A stretch of DNA of 64,000 nt from Acinetobacter sp. TR3 (GTDB lineage: Bacteria > Pseudomonadota > Gammaproteobacteria > Pseudomonadales > Moraxellaceae): assembly GCF_027105055.1 (NCBI RefSeq), contig NZ_CP114264.1:2418001-2482000 (forward strand), given 5' to 3'. Below, piece after piece: positions 1 to 9,692 of the stretch. Numbering within the stretch: position 1 is the stretch's first letter; each line of letters begins with the position of its first letter. A model generated the notes under the pieces. It made no database searches. It was given only the letters and a program-made list of their open reading frames with translations, and had not been told where the DNA came from. Made by a program: the position numbers and the translations under genes.

Positions 1-1844
1 GAGCATTTTGATGAAAGCGAATTGCAATCACGCCATATTCTTTCACCAAATTTAACGGAATAAACCACCAATCAGAATTGGTCAACGTATTGGTAAAACG
101 TCCACAGGGTTTCGCATTCTTCTGCGTCCAATCTGCGGCAATTTGATCTTTTTCATTTAAGACAGATGGATCACCTAAAGACTGATTTTCAACTTTTAAC
201 CAGACCGTGGCATTTAATGAGGTTTCTAAATGTTGTTTAGCTAGGCTTAACACCTGTTCAATATCTACACAGGTCGATAGCTTGCGCTCTAATTCCTGTA
301 ACTGTAACGACACTGAATTTGCAGCACGTAGGCTAAGCACCTGAGCGCGTAATTGGTTGGCTAAACGCCCGACCAATAAAGCTGAGACAATGAACGTGAT
401 AATGGTAATCACCCCACGTTCAGCACTAATCATAAAGGTAAAGCGAGGCTCGATAAAAAAGTAGTTATAGAGTAAAAAACAGACGAATACGCTGATAATT
501 GTAATCAACATGCGGGCACGTATCGCAACCAATAATACAGTCACAATAAAAATCAAAGCTAAATCACTATACCCAATAAAATGATCACTGATTGCTGCCA
601 CAATCAATCCTAGCAATACAATGATAATACTTTCAAACACTTCACGTTGATTAAATGCTAAACCTTGTTCCAACCAAGATGAATGCGCCACATCTTTCTG
701 CAAATGCTTTTCATTATTTTTGGCTTTTAAAGGCTGAACAAAGGTGATTTCAAAGGGATGCTGTTTCTCTAACAGTTGATCGGCAATATGATCTGAAAAT
801 AGGCGCTGCCATAACGATTTTTGAGGGCTTTTACCAAGTAAAATATTCGATGCACCATAATCATAAGCCGCTTGTAAAATAGTCGATGCAATATGATTAC
901 TATAGAGTAAATAAGTGTCTGCACCGAGCTTACGCGCTAGATTAAAGGCTTTAGTCACTGCAAAAGCTTGGGTCGTTTCAACCTTACTTTTTTGAATCGA
1001 AATGACGCTCCACGTTGCATTGCGCCTTTCCGCAATCCGATGGGCACGGCGTACCAAATCTTCAGAGAATTCAGAACCATCTATCGCCAACATCACATGA
1101 TTTTGAATCGGAATAATCTGCCCTTGCGCAACAAATTTTTCTCGATAATCAATATCGACCTGCCCTGCAACAGTTTGAATTGCCAGATCACGTAAAGCTG
1201 TCAAATTCGCAGCTTTAAAAAAACCTTGTAATGCATGGGGTGCAACATCGGCGAAATAAATCTTGCCATGATTCATCCGTTCTAATAGTTCGGGAACAGG
1301 TAAATCAACCAGTCGAATATCTTTCAAACGTTTAAGTAGTGCATCGGGGACAGTTTCAGTGACCCGAATCCCCGTAATTTGAAAAACCACATCATTCAGA
1401 CTTTCCAAATGCTGAATATTTAAGGTGCTATAGACATCAATACCTGCATCCAACAACTCATTGACATCTTGCCAACGATATTCATGCCGACTATTGGGTA
1501 CATTACGATGGGCCAATTCATCAACAAGCACAATTTGAGGCTTTAATTTAAGAATTTGGTCGAGATCCATCTCATCCAACATTCGCCCCTGATATTCCAC
1601 AGACTTTCTTGGAATAACATTCAGCCCTTGAATCAAAGCTTCGGTGTCAGATCGACCGTGGGTTTCTACGACCCCGACCACCACATGCTGCCCTTGCTGC
1701 ATCAGTTCATGCGCTCGGGTCAGCATGGCATAGGTTTTCCCCACCCCAGGTGCTGCACCCAAGAAAATGGTCAAACGTCCAGATTGTTCACGTTGACTAT
1801 GTGCCAACCATGCATCTGCTTTGTTATTACGGTCGATCTGCATA
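1..1844 (-). CDS. kdpD: KdpD osmosensitive K+ channel sensor histidine kinase (N-terminal part, runs off window)
   Basis: Membrane sensor kinase that phosphorylates KdpE to induce the kdp K+ pump when K+ is limiting. About 614 codons are present; the family is usually near 890, so the HisKA/HATPase end and kdpE lie left of the window. Translating the minus strand from ATG at 1844 gives a Walker A motif GAAPGVGKT at residues 29-37 of the KdpD input domain. A universal-stress-like stretch follows at about 1200-900 and hydrophobic DUF4118 segments at about 640-350. It starts 11 bp after the kdpC stop, so it is translated with the pump genes. Family identity is secure; the kinase half is not seen. 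Confidence 0.95.
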
Positions 1845-1855
1845 ATTACGCTCTA

Positions 1856-2491
1856 TCAACGTATGGTCGATGACAATTGATCTAAGGCTAAATTTAGCTG
1901 TAGCACATTGACCCGCGCTTGCCCATAGACGCCGAATTGTGCAGGCTGAATTTGTTGTTGTACCAAATCACGCACTCGCTGCTCAGATAAATGACGTTGC
2001 TGTGCCACGCGTTTCACCTGTAATAAAGCACTTTCAGGTGAAATATCTGGGTCGATTCCGCTTCCTGATGCCGTCACCATCTCATTCGGCACGTGTTGCT
2101 CAGTAATATGATTATTCTGGGCAAATTGCACTGTTCGCTCTTTAATTTGTTTTTGTAAATCAAGATTAGAGATTGCTAAATTACTGCCTGCCATGCCATC
2201 GACATTGTAACTTACCGCACTTGGTCGTCCATGAAAATATTGTTCACTAACAAAGTTTTGTCCTACCAAGCTTGAACCCACAATTCTGTCATCAAGTTTG
2301 ATTAAACTGCCATTGGCCTGCTCAGGGAAAAGCAACTGAGCTACAGAGACACTAGCCGTAGCGTACAACATGCCTGCAATGAAAAAACCAACCAAGATCA
2401 AACCCAGACTCGGACGTAGGACTGAATGTCCTTGACTAGATAATGCCAAGTCCTGTTGATTCAATTGTTCATGACTCAATAAAGTATTCAT
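1856..2491 (-). CDS. kdpC: KdpC, K+-transporting ATPase subunit C
   Basis: Small single-pass subunit of the KdpFABC pump that stabilises the KdpA-KdpB complex. The protein has 211 aa, with one membrane segment at about residues 27-48 (PSLGLILVGFFIAGMLYATA). The family core follows, including GSSLVGQNF, YFHGRPSA, SGSGIDPDISPESA and the C-terminal LNLALD. I chose ATG 2491 over TTG 2497 because AGGAG lies six bases before the ATG, overlapping the kdpB stop, so the two genes are probably translationally coupled. The N-terminal extension before the membrane segment is longer than in E. coli KdpC. Confidence 0.95.
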   Translation of the reverse strand: MNTLLSHEQLNQQDLALSSQGHSVLRPSLGLILVGFFIAGMLYATASVSVAQLLFPEQANGSLIKLDDRIVGSSLVGQNFVSEQYFHGRPSAVSYNVDGMAGSNLAISNLDLQKQIKERTVQFAQNNHITEQHVPNEMVTASGSGIDPDISPESALLQVKRVAQQRHLSEQRVRDLVQQQIQPAQFGVYGQARVNVLQLNLALDQLSSTIR

Positions 2492-2500
2492 TTCCAACTC

Positions 2501-4513
2501 CTAAATCCACAAGGACACAACAAGATCAATCAGCTTGATCACAATAAACGGAAAGATCACCCCACCTACACCGTAAATCAGCATATTACGGCGTAACAAT
2601 TGCAGCGCACTGGCAGGTTTGAATTGAACGCCTTTGAGTGCCAATGGAATCAACATTGGAATAATCAAGGCATTAAAGATCAAAGCGGAAATCACCGCAC
2701 TACTTGGACTACTAAGCTGTAAAACATTCAGTACCCCTAGTTGTGGAATCGCCACGGCAAACAAGGCTGGTAAGATCACAAAATATTTAGATACGTCATT
2801 TGCCAAAGAAAAAGTGGTTAATGCTCCACGAGTAATCAATTGCTGCTTGCCAATTTCGACCACATCCAGCAATTTGGTCGGATCGGAATCCAAGTCCACC
2901 ATATTGCCTGCTTCTTTGGCAGCCTGAGTACCTGAATTCATGGCTAAACCAATATCTGCCTGCGCCAAGGCTGGTGCATCATTGGTACCATCACCCACCA
3001 TTGCGACCAATTTCCCTGCTGCTTGCTCATTACGAATACACGCCAATTTGTCCTCAGGTCTCGCTTCTGCAATATAGTCATCCACCCCTGCTTCAGCCGC
3101 AATCGCAGCCGCGGTTAATGGATTGTCTCCTGTGACCATAATGGTTTTGATGCCCATCTCACGTAACAGTGCAAAGCGCTCTTTAATGCCTTGTTTAATC
3201 ACATCTGAAAGTTCAATCACGCCTAAAATATTATGATTCGAAGCCACCACAAGCGGTGTCGCACCTTTAGAAGCCACTTGCTCTACACGAGTTTTCAGTT
3301 CAATATTGTCTTTGATTTCTTGATGGGTAAAGTTAAGAATCGCGTCCACAGCACCTTTACGAATCTTTTGCCCTGTCGCTAAGTCCACACCCGATAAACG
3401 AGTTGATGCACTAAACTGAATGAACTCGGCATCTTTTGGCTCTTGAACGCTTTCGCCTAGTTCCTTACCTAAAGCCACCACCGACTTCCCTTCAGGGGTT
3501 GGGTCAGCAAAAGAAGTGAGCATTGCCGCTTGGCGTAACTCACTTGGTGTCACACCAGCCAATGGATAGAAAGCAGTGGCTTGACGGTCGCCATAGGTGA
3601 TCGTGCCAGTTTTATCCAACAACAACACATCAATATCACCCGCAACTTCAACCGCTTTCCCTGATTTTGCTAAGACATTGGCTTTTAAAGCACGGTTCAT
3701 CCCTGCGATACCGATTGCAGGCAGCAAGCCTCCGATTGTAGTTGGAATCAAACAGACCAACAGTGCAATTAGCAAGACCATACTAATTTTGATCCCGACC
3801 ATTGAGCCAATCACAGGTAAAGTCAACACAACCACAATAAAGGTGATGGTCATAATATTGAGCAAAATACTCAATGCGATCTCATTTGGTGTCTTTTGAC
3901 GGTTGGCACCTTCCACCAAGGCAATCATACGGTCTAAAAAGCTATGCCCTGCCTCATTACTAACTCGAATAATAATTTCATCTGACAAGACTTTAGTTCC
4001 GCCAATCACGCCTGAACGATCGGTATTGGCTTCACGCAGTACGGGCGCAGATTCACCTGTAACGGCTGATTCATTGATGGTCGCAAAACCCTGAATAATT
4101 TCCCCATCCGCAGGAACAATTTCACCTGCTTTAACAATGACAAGATCATCCTTTTTCAGTAAATTTGCAGAAATCACTGTAGGTACGGCATTTAAATCGA
4201 GAATACGATTTGCAGTTAAATTTTCACGCGCCTGACGTAATGATGCTGCTTGTCCCCGACCTTTGGCTTCTGCAACCGCTTCGGCATAATTGGCGAATAA
4301 GACCGTGACCAATAGAATCAAGCTTAGGACTAAACCAAAACCTAAGCTGTTACTCCCCATCAAAGTGGCAACAAGGGTTAAAACTGTTCCTACCCACACA
4401 CAGGCCATCACTGGATTTTTAAATGCGTGTTGAGGCAGCAATTTATGGAAAGTTTGCTGAATAATTTCTTTATTCAAGATATCCATCTGTTGTGTCGCAT
4501 TTGAATGTTTCAT
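2501..4513 (-). CDS. kdpB: KdpB, P-type ATPase subunit of the K+ pump
   Basis: Catalytic P-type ATPase subunit that couples ATP hydrolysis to K+ uptake through KdpA. The 670 aa length is normal. The actuator motif TGES is at 152-155 (its Ser is the inhibitory phosphorylation site in E. coli), the membrane motif CLIPTTIGG at 254-262, the phosphorylated Asp at 300 in DKTGT, and the hinge GDGTNDAP near 505. The start ATG has GGAGC upstream. It lies between kdpA (16 bp gap) and kdpC (9 bp gap). All catalytic motifs are intact, so the pump should be active. Confidence 0.97.
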   Translation of the reverse strand: MKHSNATQQMDILNKEIIQQTFHKLLPQHAFKNPVMACVWVGTVLTLVATLMGSNSLGFGLVLSLILLVTVLFANYAEAVAEAKGRGQAASLRQARENLTANRILDLNAVPTVISANLLKKDDLVIVKAGEIVPADGEIIQGFATINESAVTGESAPVLREANTDRSGVIGGTKVLSDEIIIRVSNEAGHSFLDRMIALVEGANRQKTPNEIALSILLNIMTITFIVVVLTLPVIGSMVGIKISMVLLIALLVCLIPTTIGGLLPAIGIAGMNRALKANVLAKSGKAVEVAGDIDVLLLDKTGTITYGDRQATAFYPLAGVTPSELRQAAMLTSFADPTPEGKSVVALGKELGESVQEPKDAEFIQFSASTRLSGVDLATGQKIRKGAVDAILNFTHQEIKDNIELKTRVEQVASKGATPLVVASNHNILGVIELSDVIKQGIKERFALLREMGIKTIMVTGDNPLTAAAIAAEAGVDDYIAEARPEDKLACIRNEQAAGKLVAMVGDGTNDAPALAQADIGLAMNSGTQAAKEAGNMVDLDSDPTKLLDVVEIGKQQLITRGALTTFSLANDVSKYFVILPALFAVAIPQLGVLNVLQLSSPSSAVISALIFNALIIPMLIPLALKGVQFKPASALQLLRRNMLIYGVGGVIFPFIVIKLIDLVVSLWI

Positions 4514-4529
4514 TGTGCTTGCTCCACGC

Positions 4530-6239
4530 TTAAACTTTTATCGATAAATAGTCAGCAATTGGCCCAATCACCAACACTGGCATGAATTGCAATAAGGTGA
4601 GAATCAACACGATCCCGATTAAGGTCAGTGCAAATGTCGGTGACTCAATATGTAAAGAACCTTTGCTTTCGGCTGCTTGCGGTTTGGTTGCTAAACTGAC
4701 TGCAATTAAGACTGGAATGATCAACACGCTATAACGCCCTGCCAATAAAGCGACACTGGCACTCAGATTCCACCATACAATGTTATCGCCTAAGCCTTCA
4801 AAACCCGAACCATTATTGGCGTAGGCAGAGACATACTCATAAAACACTTGGCTAATACCATGAAACGCTGGATTTGAAGTCCCTGTCATGGATGGAAAGG
4901 CAATGGCGATGGCCGTCAAACCCAGAATCACCACAGGTTGTAATAAAATCACCAGTGCCAATAACTTAATTTCAGTCACTTCAACTTTTCGGCCAAACAG
5001 TTCAGGGGTACGTCCTGTCATCAAACCTGCAATAAATACCGCCAGAAATAGATAAATAAAGAACTGTAATAGACCGCAACCAATCCCGCCCCAAATGGCA
5101 TTGATCAGCATATTGCACAGTTCAACCAATCCCGTCAGTGGTGAAGCCGAATCATGCATCATATTCACAGAGCCGTTATTCACTTGTGTAGTCAAACTCC
5201 CCCATAGTGCGGATGCCTCAGCACCGAAACGCATTTCCTTCCCTTCCATCAAAGCAGTATTTGGAGTGAGCGAAGATTTTTCAGCCCACAGGGTCAATAG
5301 CGTTGAAGAAAGTGACATCAACAACATGCTGCCAAAAATCATCCACATCAGTTTTTTGCGTTGAATAAAACGCCCAACCATAAATACGGCTGACAATGGG
5401 ATCAGTAAGATCGCGATCATCTCAATCACATTGGAGAATGGTGTTGGATTTTCTAAAGGCACAGTACTGTTTGGTCCATACCAGCCACCGCCATTACTGC
5501 CCAGCTGTTTAATCGCCACCATCGGTGCAACAGGACCGAGCGGAATATGCTGAGTTTTGACTTCTGTGCTTTGCTCTAAAATTTGCGCTGTTGGCCCAGC
5601 AGATAAGGTTGCTGGCACACCTTGAAAGGTCAGTAGCAAAGAAAAAATAAATCCTAGAGGAATGAAGAATCGAAATAAGGGACGGATGATATCCATCCAA
5701 TAATTGCCCAGATTAATACGATTCCATTTGTTTTGTTCTGAGTCTTCTGCTTGAGCGGATTGTAAAAATAATGCTCTTAACATTGCGACTAATAAGGCAA
5801 GTCCCATAAGTGGCGACAAATATTGCAATCCAACAATCACGGTCATTTGCGATAGATAAGAGAGTTGAGACTGCCCCGAGTAATGCTGCTGGTTGGTATT
5901 GGTCAAAAATGAAATGGTGGTATGTAAAGCCAAATCCCAATTCATATTCGGGATATGATCAGGATTCAATGGTAGCCATGCCTGTGTCATTAAAATAGTG
6001 ACACTTGCAGCAAGCAATAAAATATTGCTCAGAACAAAAGCACCCAAATATTGTCGCCAGTTCATCCCACTGCGCTTGACGCCCAGTAGCGCATAAATCG
6101 GTTGCTCAATCCTTTTAAACAAAGCGTCACTTTTCATTGGTTTGGCTTGCATTACATCCGCAAGATAGTGTCCGAGCGGATAAGCCAACAACAATGAAAA
6201 GACAAATACAGAAATAAATTCCCACATAGCAAATGCCAT
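4530..6239 (-). CDS. kdpA: KdpA, K+-binding translocating subunit
   Basis: Channel-like subunit of the Kdp pump that selects and conducts K+ in the inner membrane. The 569 aa are rich in membrane helices. All four selectivity-filter repeats are visible: TNTNQQ near 113, GSNGGG, VNNGS and ANNGSGF. First gene of the operon. The start is uncertain: ATG 6239 (MAFAMWEF) and the internal ATG four codons later both lack a clear ribosome site. No KdpF-like small hydrophobic frame is seen in the 120 bp upstream. Confidence 0.96.
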   Translation of the reverse strand: MAFAMWEFISVFVFSLLLAYPLGHYLADVMQAKPMKSDALFKRIEQPIYALLGVKRSGMNWRQYLGAFVLSNILLLAASVTILMTQAWLPLNPDHIPNMNWDLALHTTISFLTNTNQQHYSGQSQLSYLSQMTVIVGLQYLSPLMGLALLVAMLRALFLQSAQAEDSEQNKWNRINLGNYWMDIIRPLFRFFIPLGFIFSLLLTFQGVPATLSAGPTAQILEQSTEVKTQHIPLGPVAPMVAIKQLGSNGGGWYGPNSTVPLENPTPFSNVIEMIAILLIPLSAVFMVGRFIQRKKLMWMIFGSMLLMSLSSTLLTLWAEKSSLTPNTALMEGKEMRFGAEASALWGSLTTQVNNGSVNMMHDSASPLTGLVELCNMLINAIWGGIGCGLLQFFIYLFLAVFIAGLMTGRTPELFGRKVEVTEIKLLALVILLQPVVILGLTAIAIAFPSMTGTSNPAFHGISQVFYEYVSAYANNGSGFEGLGDNIVWWNLSASVALLAGRYSVLIIPVLIAVSLATKPQAAESKGSLHIESPTFALTLIGIVLILTLLQFMPVLVIGPIADYLSIKV

Positions 6240-6274
6240 TTAAAATAGGTCATCATTAGTATGGAAATTGAGGG

Positions 6275-6323
6275 CGTAAATTCTCTATATTGAAAAAACC
6301 ACTGGACGTAAATTTTGCGTAAA
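6275..6323 (-). promoter_or_regulatory. Candidate KdpE-dependent kdp promoter with TTTACG repeats
   Basis: Read on the minus strand, TATAGA (6284-6289) is a plausible -10. Exactly 17 bp upstream is TTTACG (6307-6312), part of a direct repeat TTTACG-N5-TTTACG (6307-6323) with an 11 bp period; a third TTTACG is at 6275-6280. OmpR-family regulators such as KdpE bind direct repeats of this period near a weak -35. An alternative constitutive-looking promoter is TTGACA (6349-6354), 17 bp, AGAATA (6326-6331). Which one is used is inference. Confidence 0.45.
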
Positions 6324-6354
6324 ATTATTCTTAAATTCTGCTCAGTATTGTCAA

Positions 6355-6717
6355 AAAGTGCTTTAAAGAAAAATTATGGAGAAAAATTTCTCAATTTTTA
6401 CAAAAAACCTTTGACCTTATAAAGTTTTTTTTTTGAAAAAATGCAAAAAAACAATACGCTAATTTTTAGTTAATAATCTATATTTTTCATTATATTACCA
6501 GTAAATATAGAAATATACACTAACATAAATAGCATTATTTTTATCCTGTTTCATGTCATCAATCGTACTGGGTAGTTCATTTAGAATATTTACTCTTATT
6601 TTAATTATGGTATTTTTGTTACATGAAGTTATATCAAATCTATTTCAATGCATGATTTGACAAGCCAATCATAGCTTCTCTACCTAAAAAATCTTGAAGT
6701 TCAAGGAAAGATTTAAA
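6355..6717. other. AT-rich divergent intergenic region between kdpA and the first fadL-like gene
   Basis: No credible gene is present. The stretch is very AT-rich, with a run of T followed by A-rich sequence around 6425-6455. It ends with a good ribosome site (AAGGAAAG, 6703-6710) before the FadL-like ATG. It should hold the fadL-like promoter, but I cannot pick one box pair with confidence. Confidence 0.5.
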
Positions 6718-8085
6718 ATGAAATTAAAACATCTTAGCACTGCCATGATTTTAGCGACGCTGCCTGCAACTGGAGTATTTGCAGCAGCATTAGATCGTTC
6801 AGGTCAGTCTGTGTCTGCTTTTTTACAACCAGGTAACTATTTTGAAGCTGGTCTTTCGGTTCTAGATCCAGATGTTTCAGGAAAAGATCTTGCTGGTAAT
6901 AATACAGGCGATATGGCTGGTGATTATTATTTTCCTCATGCTGCACTAAAATTACAACCTACAGAGAATTTTTCGTTTGGTTTAATTTATGATCAACCTT
7001 TTGGTGCTGATGCAGAATACAAAAACAAAAGTAATTTTGTTGCATCAAACTCTGATGGTGTATTACCCGCTACAGCTTTGACAAACAATTTACCTGTCGT
7101 TACAGGCGCACCAAATGGTTCTTTTAATACAATACCAGTCATTAAAGATGCAAATGGTGTTCCTCGTGCAATTGCTTTAAATGCAGCACAATCTGGGAAT
7201 ACTTCAGTTGAAGTAGATACTCAAAACATTAACTTTATTTTTGGTTATCAACCAAATAAGAACCTTAATTTTTATGCTGGTGGCGTATATCAAACTGTAA
7301 AAGGTGATGTTAGTCTTCGTGGACAAACATATAGCTTATATAATGGTTATGACGCCAATATTCCAGAAGATTCTGCGTTTGGTTGGTTAGTAGGTGCAGC
7401 TTATCAAATTCCAGAAATTGCCTTAAAAGCATCTTTAACTTATCGTTCTGAAATTGAACACAAAGTTAATATCGAAGAGTCTTTACCTCTATTAAATCCA
7501 TTAGGTACATTACTTGTCCAAGCTGGTAAATTAACTCCAGCTCAAGTTAATGGTATTCTGAATTCTAGCGGTCAAACTAAAATTACCACACCTCAATCTG
7601 TTAATTTAGATTTCCAAACAGGTATCATGGCAAATACTGTTGCATTTGCTAATGTACGTTGGGTAAATTGGAAAGATTTTGCTATTCAACCATATAAATT
7701 CGGACAATTATCTAAGCTTGCAGGTGCAATGCTTCCTGCTTTAGGTCAACCGAATGGCTTTAATTTAGTCGATTATAGTAAAGATCAATGGTCTGTAAAT
7801 GCTGGTGTTGGTCGTAAATTAAATGAAAAATGGGCTGGAAATGTTTCTGTAGGTTGGGATTCTGGTGCAGGCAACCCTGTAACGACTTTAGGCCCTACAG
7901 AAGGTTATTGGAACGTTGGCTTAGGTGTTCAATACAGTCCCGCAACTAACTACTTCATCGCTGGTGGTGTTAAATACTTTTGGTTAGGTGATGCTGATGC
8001 TGTGACTGGTGCTCATTCTGCTGCTGGTACATTTGAAGATAATAATGCTATCGCTTATGGTTTGAAAATTGGTTATAAATTTTAA
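6718..8085 (+). CDS. FadL/OmpP1 family outer-membrane transport protein (copy 1)
   Basis: Outer-membrane beta-barrel of the FadL family, which takes up long-chain fatty acids and other hydrophobic compounds. The 455 aa begin with a signal peptide ending near FAA|ALDRSG. The mature N-terminus ALDRSGQS matches the FadL hatch, and the protein ends in Phe (KIGYKF), as expected for barrel assembly. ATG 6718 is preferred over an upstream TTG because AAGGAAAG sits 7 bases before it. A paralogue follows 293 bp downstream. Compared with that copy it has an insertion near residues 115-165, probably an extracellular loop. Substrate unknown. Confidence 0.88.
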   Translation: MKLKHLSTAMILATLPATGVFAAALDRSGQSVSAFLQPGNYFEAGLSVLDPDVSGKDLAGNNTGDMAGDYYFPHAALKLQPTENFSFGLIYDQPFGADAEYKNKSNFVASNSDGVLPATALTNNLPVVTGAPNGSFNTIPVIKDANGVPRAIALNAAQSGNTSVEVDTQNINFIFGYQPNKNLNFYAGGVYQTVKGDVSLRGQTYSLYNGYDANIPEDSAFGWLVGAAYQIPEIALKASLTYRSEIEHKVNIEESLPLLNPLGTLLVQAGKLTPAQVNGILNSSGQTKITTPQSVNLDFQTGIMANTVAFANVRWVNWKDFAIQPYKFGQLSKLAGAMLPALGQPNGFNLVDYSKDQWSVNAGVGRKLNEKWAGNVSVGWDSGAGNPVTTLGPTEGYWNVGLGVQYSPATNYFIAGGVKYFWLGDADAVTGAHSAAGTFEDNNAIAYGLKIGYKF

Positions 8086-8097
8086 TCAATCTTTTTC

Positions 8098-8127
8098 AAA
8101 AAAGACCATCATTTGATGGTCTTTTTT
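8098..8127 (+). terminator. Rho-independent terminator of fadL-like copy 1
   Basis: A 14 bp perfect stem (8098-8111 with 8114-8127) around GACCATCA/TGATGGTC ends in six T, 12 bp after the stop codon. It separates the two fadL-like genes, so copy 2 must have its own promoter within 8128-8378. Confidence 0.9.
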
Positions 8128-8378
8128 ATTGCCATGCTCAAAATAAATGCTGTTAAAAATTTATTATGGATTATTCTTAAAATATAGAAAAACATGATTA
8201 ATCAAATTGTTAATAAGAATTTACAAATAAACCGAATAGTATATAACACTACACTTCTCAAGAAATTTTCATGACTTTATCAGTTCATTTATGGACATTT
8301 GTAAAATATTTTGTGCCATAAAAATTATGTTACTTTTCGCAACATTCTTGTTACAGAGTGATATGAGAGAAAATACCA

Positions 8379-9608
8379 ATGAAGATTAATGCGATTCAGC
8401 ACGCTCTTTTACTTAGCTTACTCCCAACCACTTCAGCTTTTGCAGCAGCTTTAGACCGTTCAGGTCAATCTATTGCCCCTTTTTTACAAGCAGGCAACTA
8501 TTTTGAAGCAGGTATTTCAGTTCTTGATCCAAATGTATCAGGAAAAGATACATCGAAAAATGAGACAGGTAATATGGCAGGTAACTATTACTCGCCAAAT
8601 GCTGCTTTAAAACTTCAGGCAACCGAAAAATTCTCTATTGGTCTTATTTATGACCAACCTTATGGAGCTGATGCAGAATACAAAGGCAAAAGCAACTTTA
8701 TCGAAAGCCGCCCTCTTCCATTTCAAGGTGGCACCTCAGTTACAGTTGATACTGAAGATTTAAATTTAATTCTAGGTTATCAACCAACCCTAAACTGGAA
8801 TCTCTATGCGGGAGCTGTTTATCAAACACTAGATGCAACGGTATTATTACGTGGCGAAAGTTATAGTGCGTACAGTGGTTATGATTTCAAAACTGGACGT
8901 GATGAAGCTGTAGGTTGGTTAGTAGGTGTCGCTTATCAAATTCCAGAAATTGCACTCAAAACATCTTTAACTTACCGTGCAAAAATCAAGCATGAAATGA
9001 ATGCATATGAGAATCATGGAATTGCAGGTTTTACAGGCAGTCCTGTTTTTGATGCGATGTTAAATCAAATTAACAATGCTCAAGGTACAACTGAAATTAC
9101 GACGCCTCAGTCCATTAACCTCGATTTTCAAACAGGAATTATGGAAAATACTGTCGCGTTCGCAAACGTTCGTTGGGTAAACTGGAAAGACTTTGCGATT
9201 CGTCCATATAAATTTGGGGCCGCTTCAGTTCTACCTCCTATCGTTAATAAGACTGGTAAAAAAGATGGATTTGATCTAGTAGCTTATACTGACGACCAAT
9301 ATTCTATAACTGCCGGCGTAGGCCGTAAAGTCAATGATCATTGGGCTGGTAATGTATCTGTAGGTTGGGATTCGGGTGCAGGTAACCCAGTTACAACACT
9401 CGGACCAACAGAAGGTTATTGGAATGTAGGCCTAGGAGTTCAATATAGCCCTGCCCCGAATTACTTTATTGCTGGTGGCGTAAAGTATTTCTGGTTAGGA
9501 GATGCTAAAGCTCAATCAGGTTCTCAATTTAATACGCCTAACTACGTAGCTGAGTTTGAAAATAATGATGCGATCGCTTATGGTTTGAAAATTGGTTATA
9601 AATTCTAA
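8379..9608 (+). CDS. FadL/OmpP1 family outer-membrane transport protein (copy 2)
   Basis: Tandem paralogue of the preceding FadL-like gene; 409 aa with a signal peptide (cleavage near FAA|ALDRSG) and the same C-terminal KIGYKF. Long stretches match copy 1, for example the VGWDSGAGNPVTTLGPTEGY region and NVRWVNWKDFAI. It lacks the roughly 40-residue insert of copy 1 and differs in the loop around residues 205-220. The ribosome site is GAGAG upstream of ATG 8379. Two different barrels suggest uptake of distinct hydrophobic substrates, consistent with Acinetobacter growth on alkanes and fatty acids. Substrate unproven. Confidence 0.88.
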   Translation: MKINAIQHALLLSLLPTTSAFAAALDRSGQSIAPFLQAGNYFEAGISVLDPNVSGKDTSKNETGNMAGNYYSPNAALKLQATEKFSIGLIYDQPYGADAEYKGKSNFIESRPLPFQGGTSVTVDTEDLNLILGYQPTLNWNLYAGAVYQTLDATVLLRGESYSAYSGYDFKTGRDEAVGWLVGVAYQIPEIALKTSLTYRAKIKHEMNAYENHGIAGFTGSPVFDAMLNQINNAQGTTEITTPQSINLDFQTGIMENTVAFANVRWVNWKDFAIRPYKFGAASVLPPIVNKTGKKDGFDLVAYTDDQYSITAGVGRKVNDHWAGNVSVGWDSGAGNPVTTLGPTEGYWNVGLGVQYSPAPNYFIAGGVKYFWLGDAKAQSGSQFNTPNYVAEFENNDAIAYGLKIGYKF

Positions 9609-9622
9609 TAAATAGTAAAAAT

Positions 9623-9646
9623 AAAAGGCGCTTCTAAGCGCCTTTT
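9623..9646. terminator. Terminator between fadL-like copy 2 and thrH
   Basis: An 11 bp perfect stem, AAAAGGCGCTT / AAGCGCCTTTT, with a 2-base loop and T-rich flanks on both sides. The flanking genes converge, so it can serve both strands. Confidence 0.9.
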
Positions 9647-9692
9647 ATTTTTAAATTTCCTTTACCTTTATTAAAAAGCTTAGAAATTTTGA

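Noticed and set aside
2634..4094. Plus-strand reading frames opposite kdpB
   Set aside because: They are shadows of a strongly conserved gene, with no domains, ribosome sites or independent signals.
6140..6245. Small hydrophobic frame from ATG about 6255 as a possible kdpF
   Set aside because: It overlaps the start of kdpA in another frame, contains Cys-Cys-Trp and charged residues unlike KdpF, and lacks a ribosome site.
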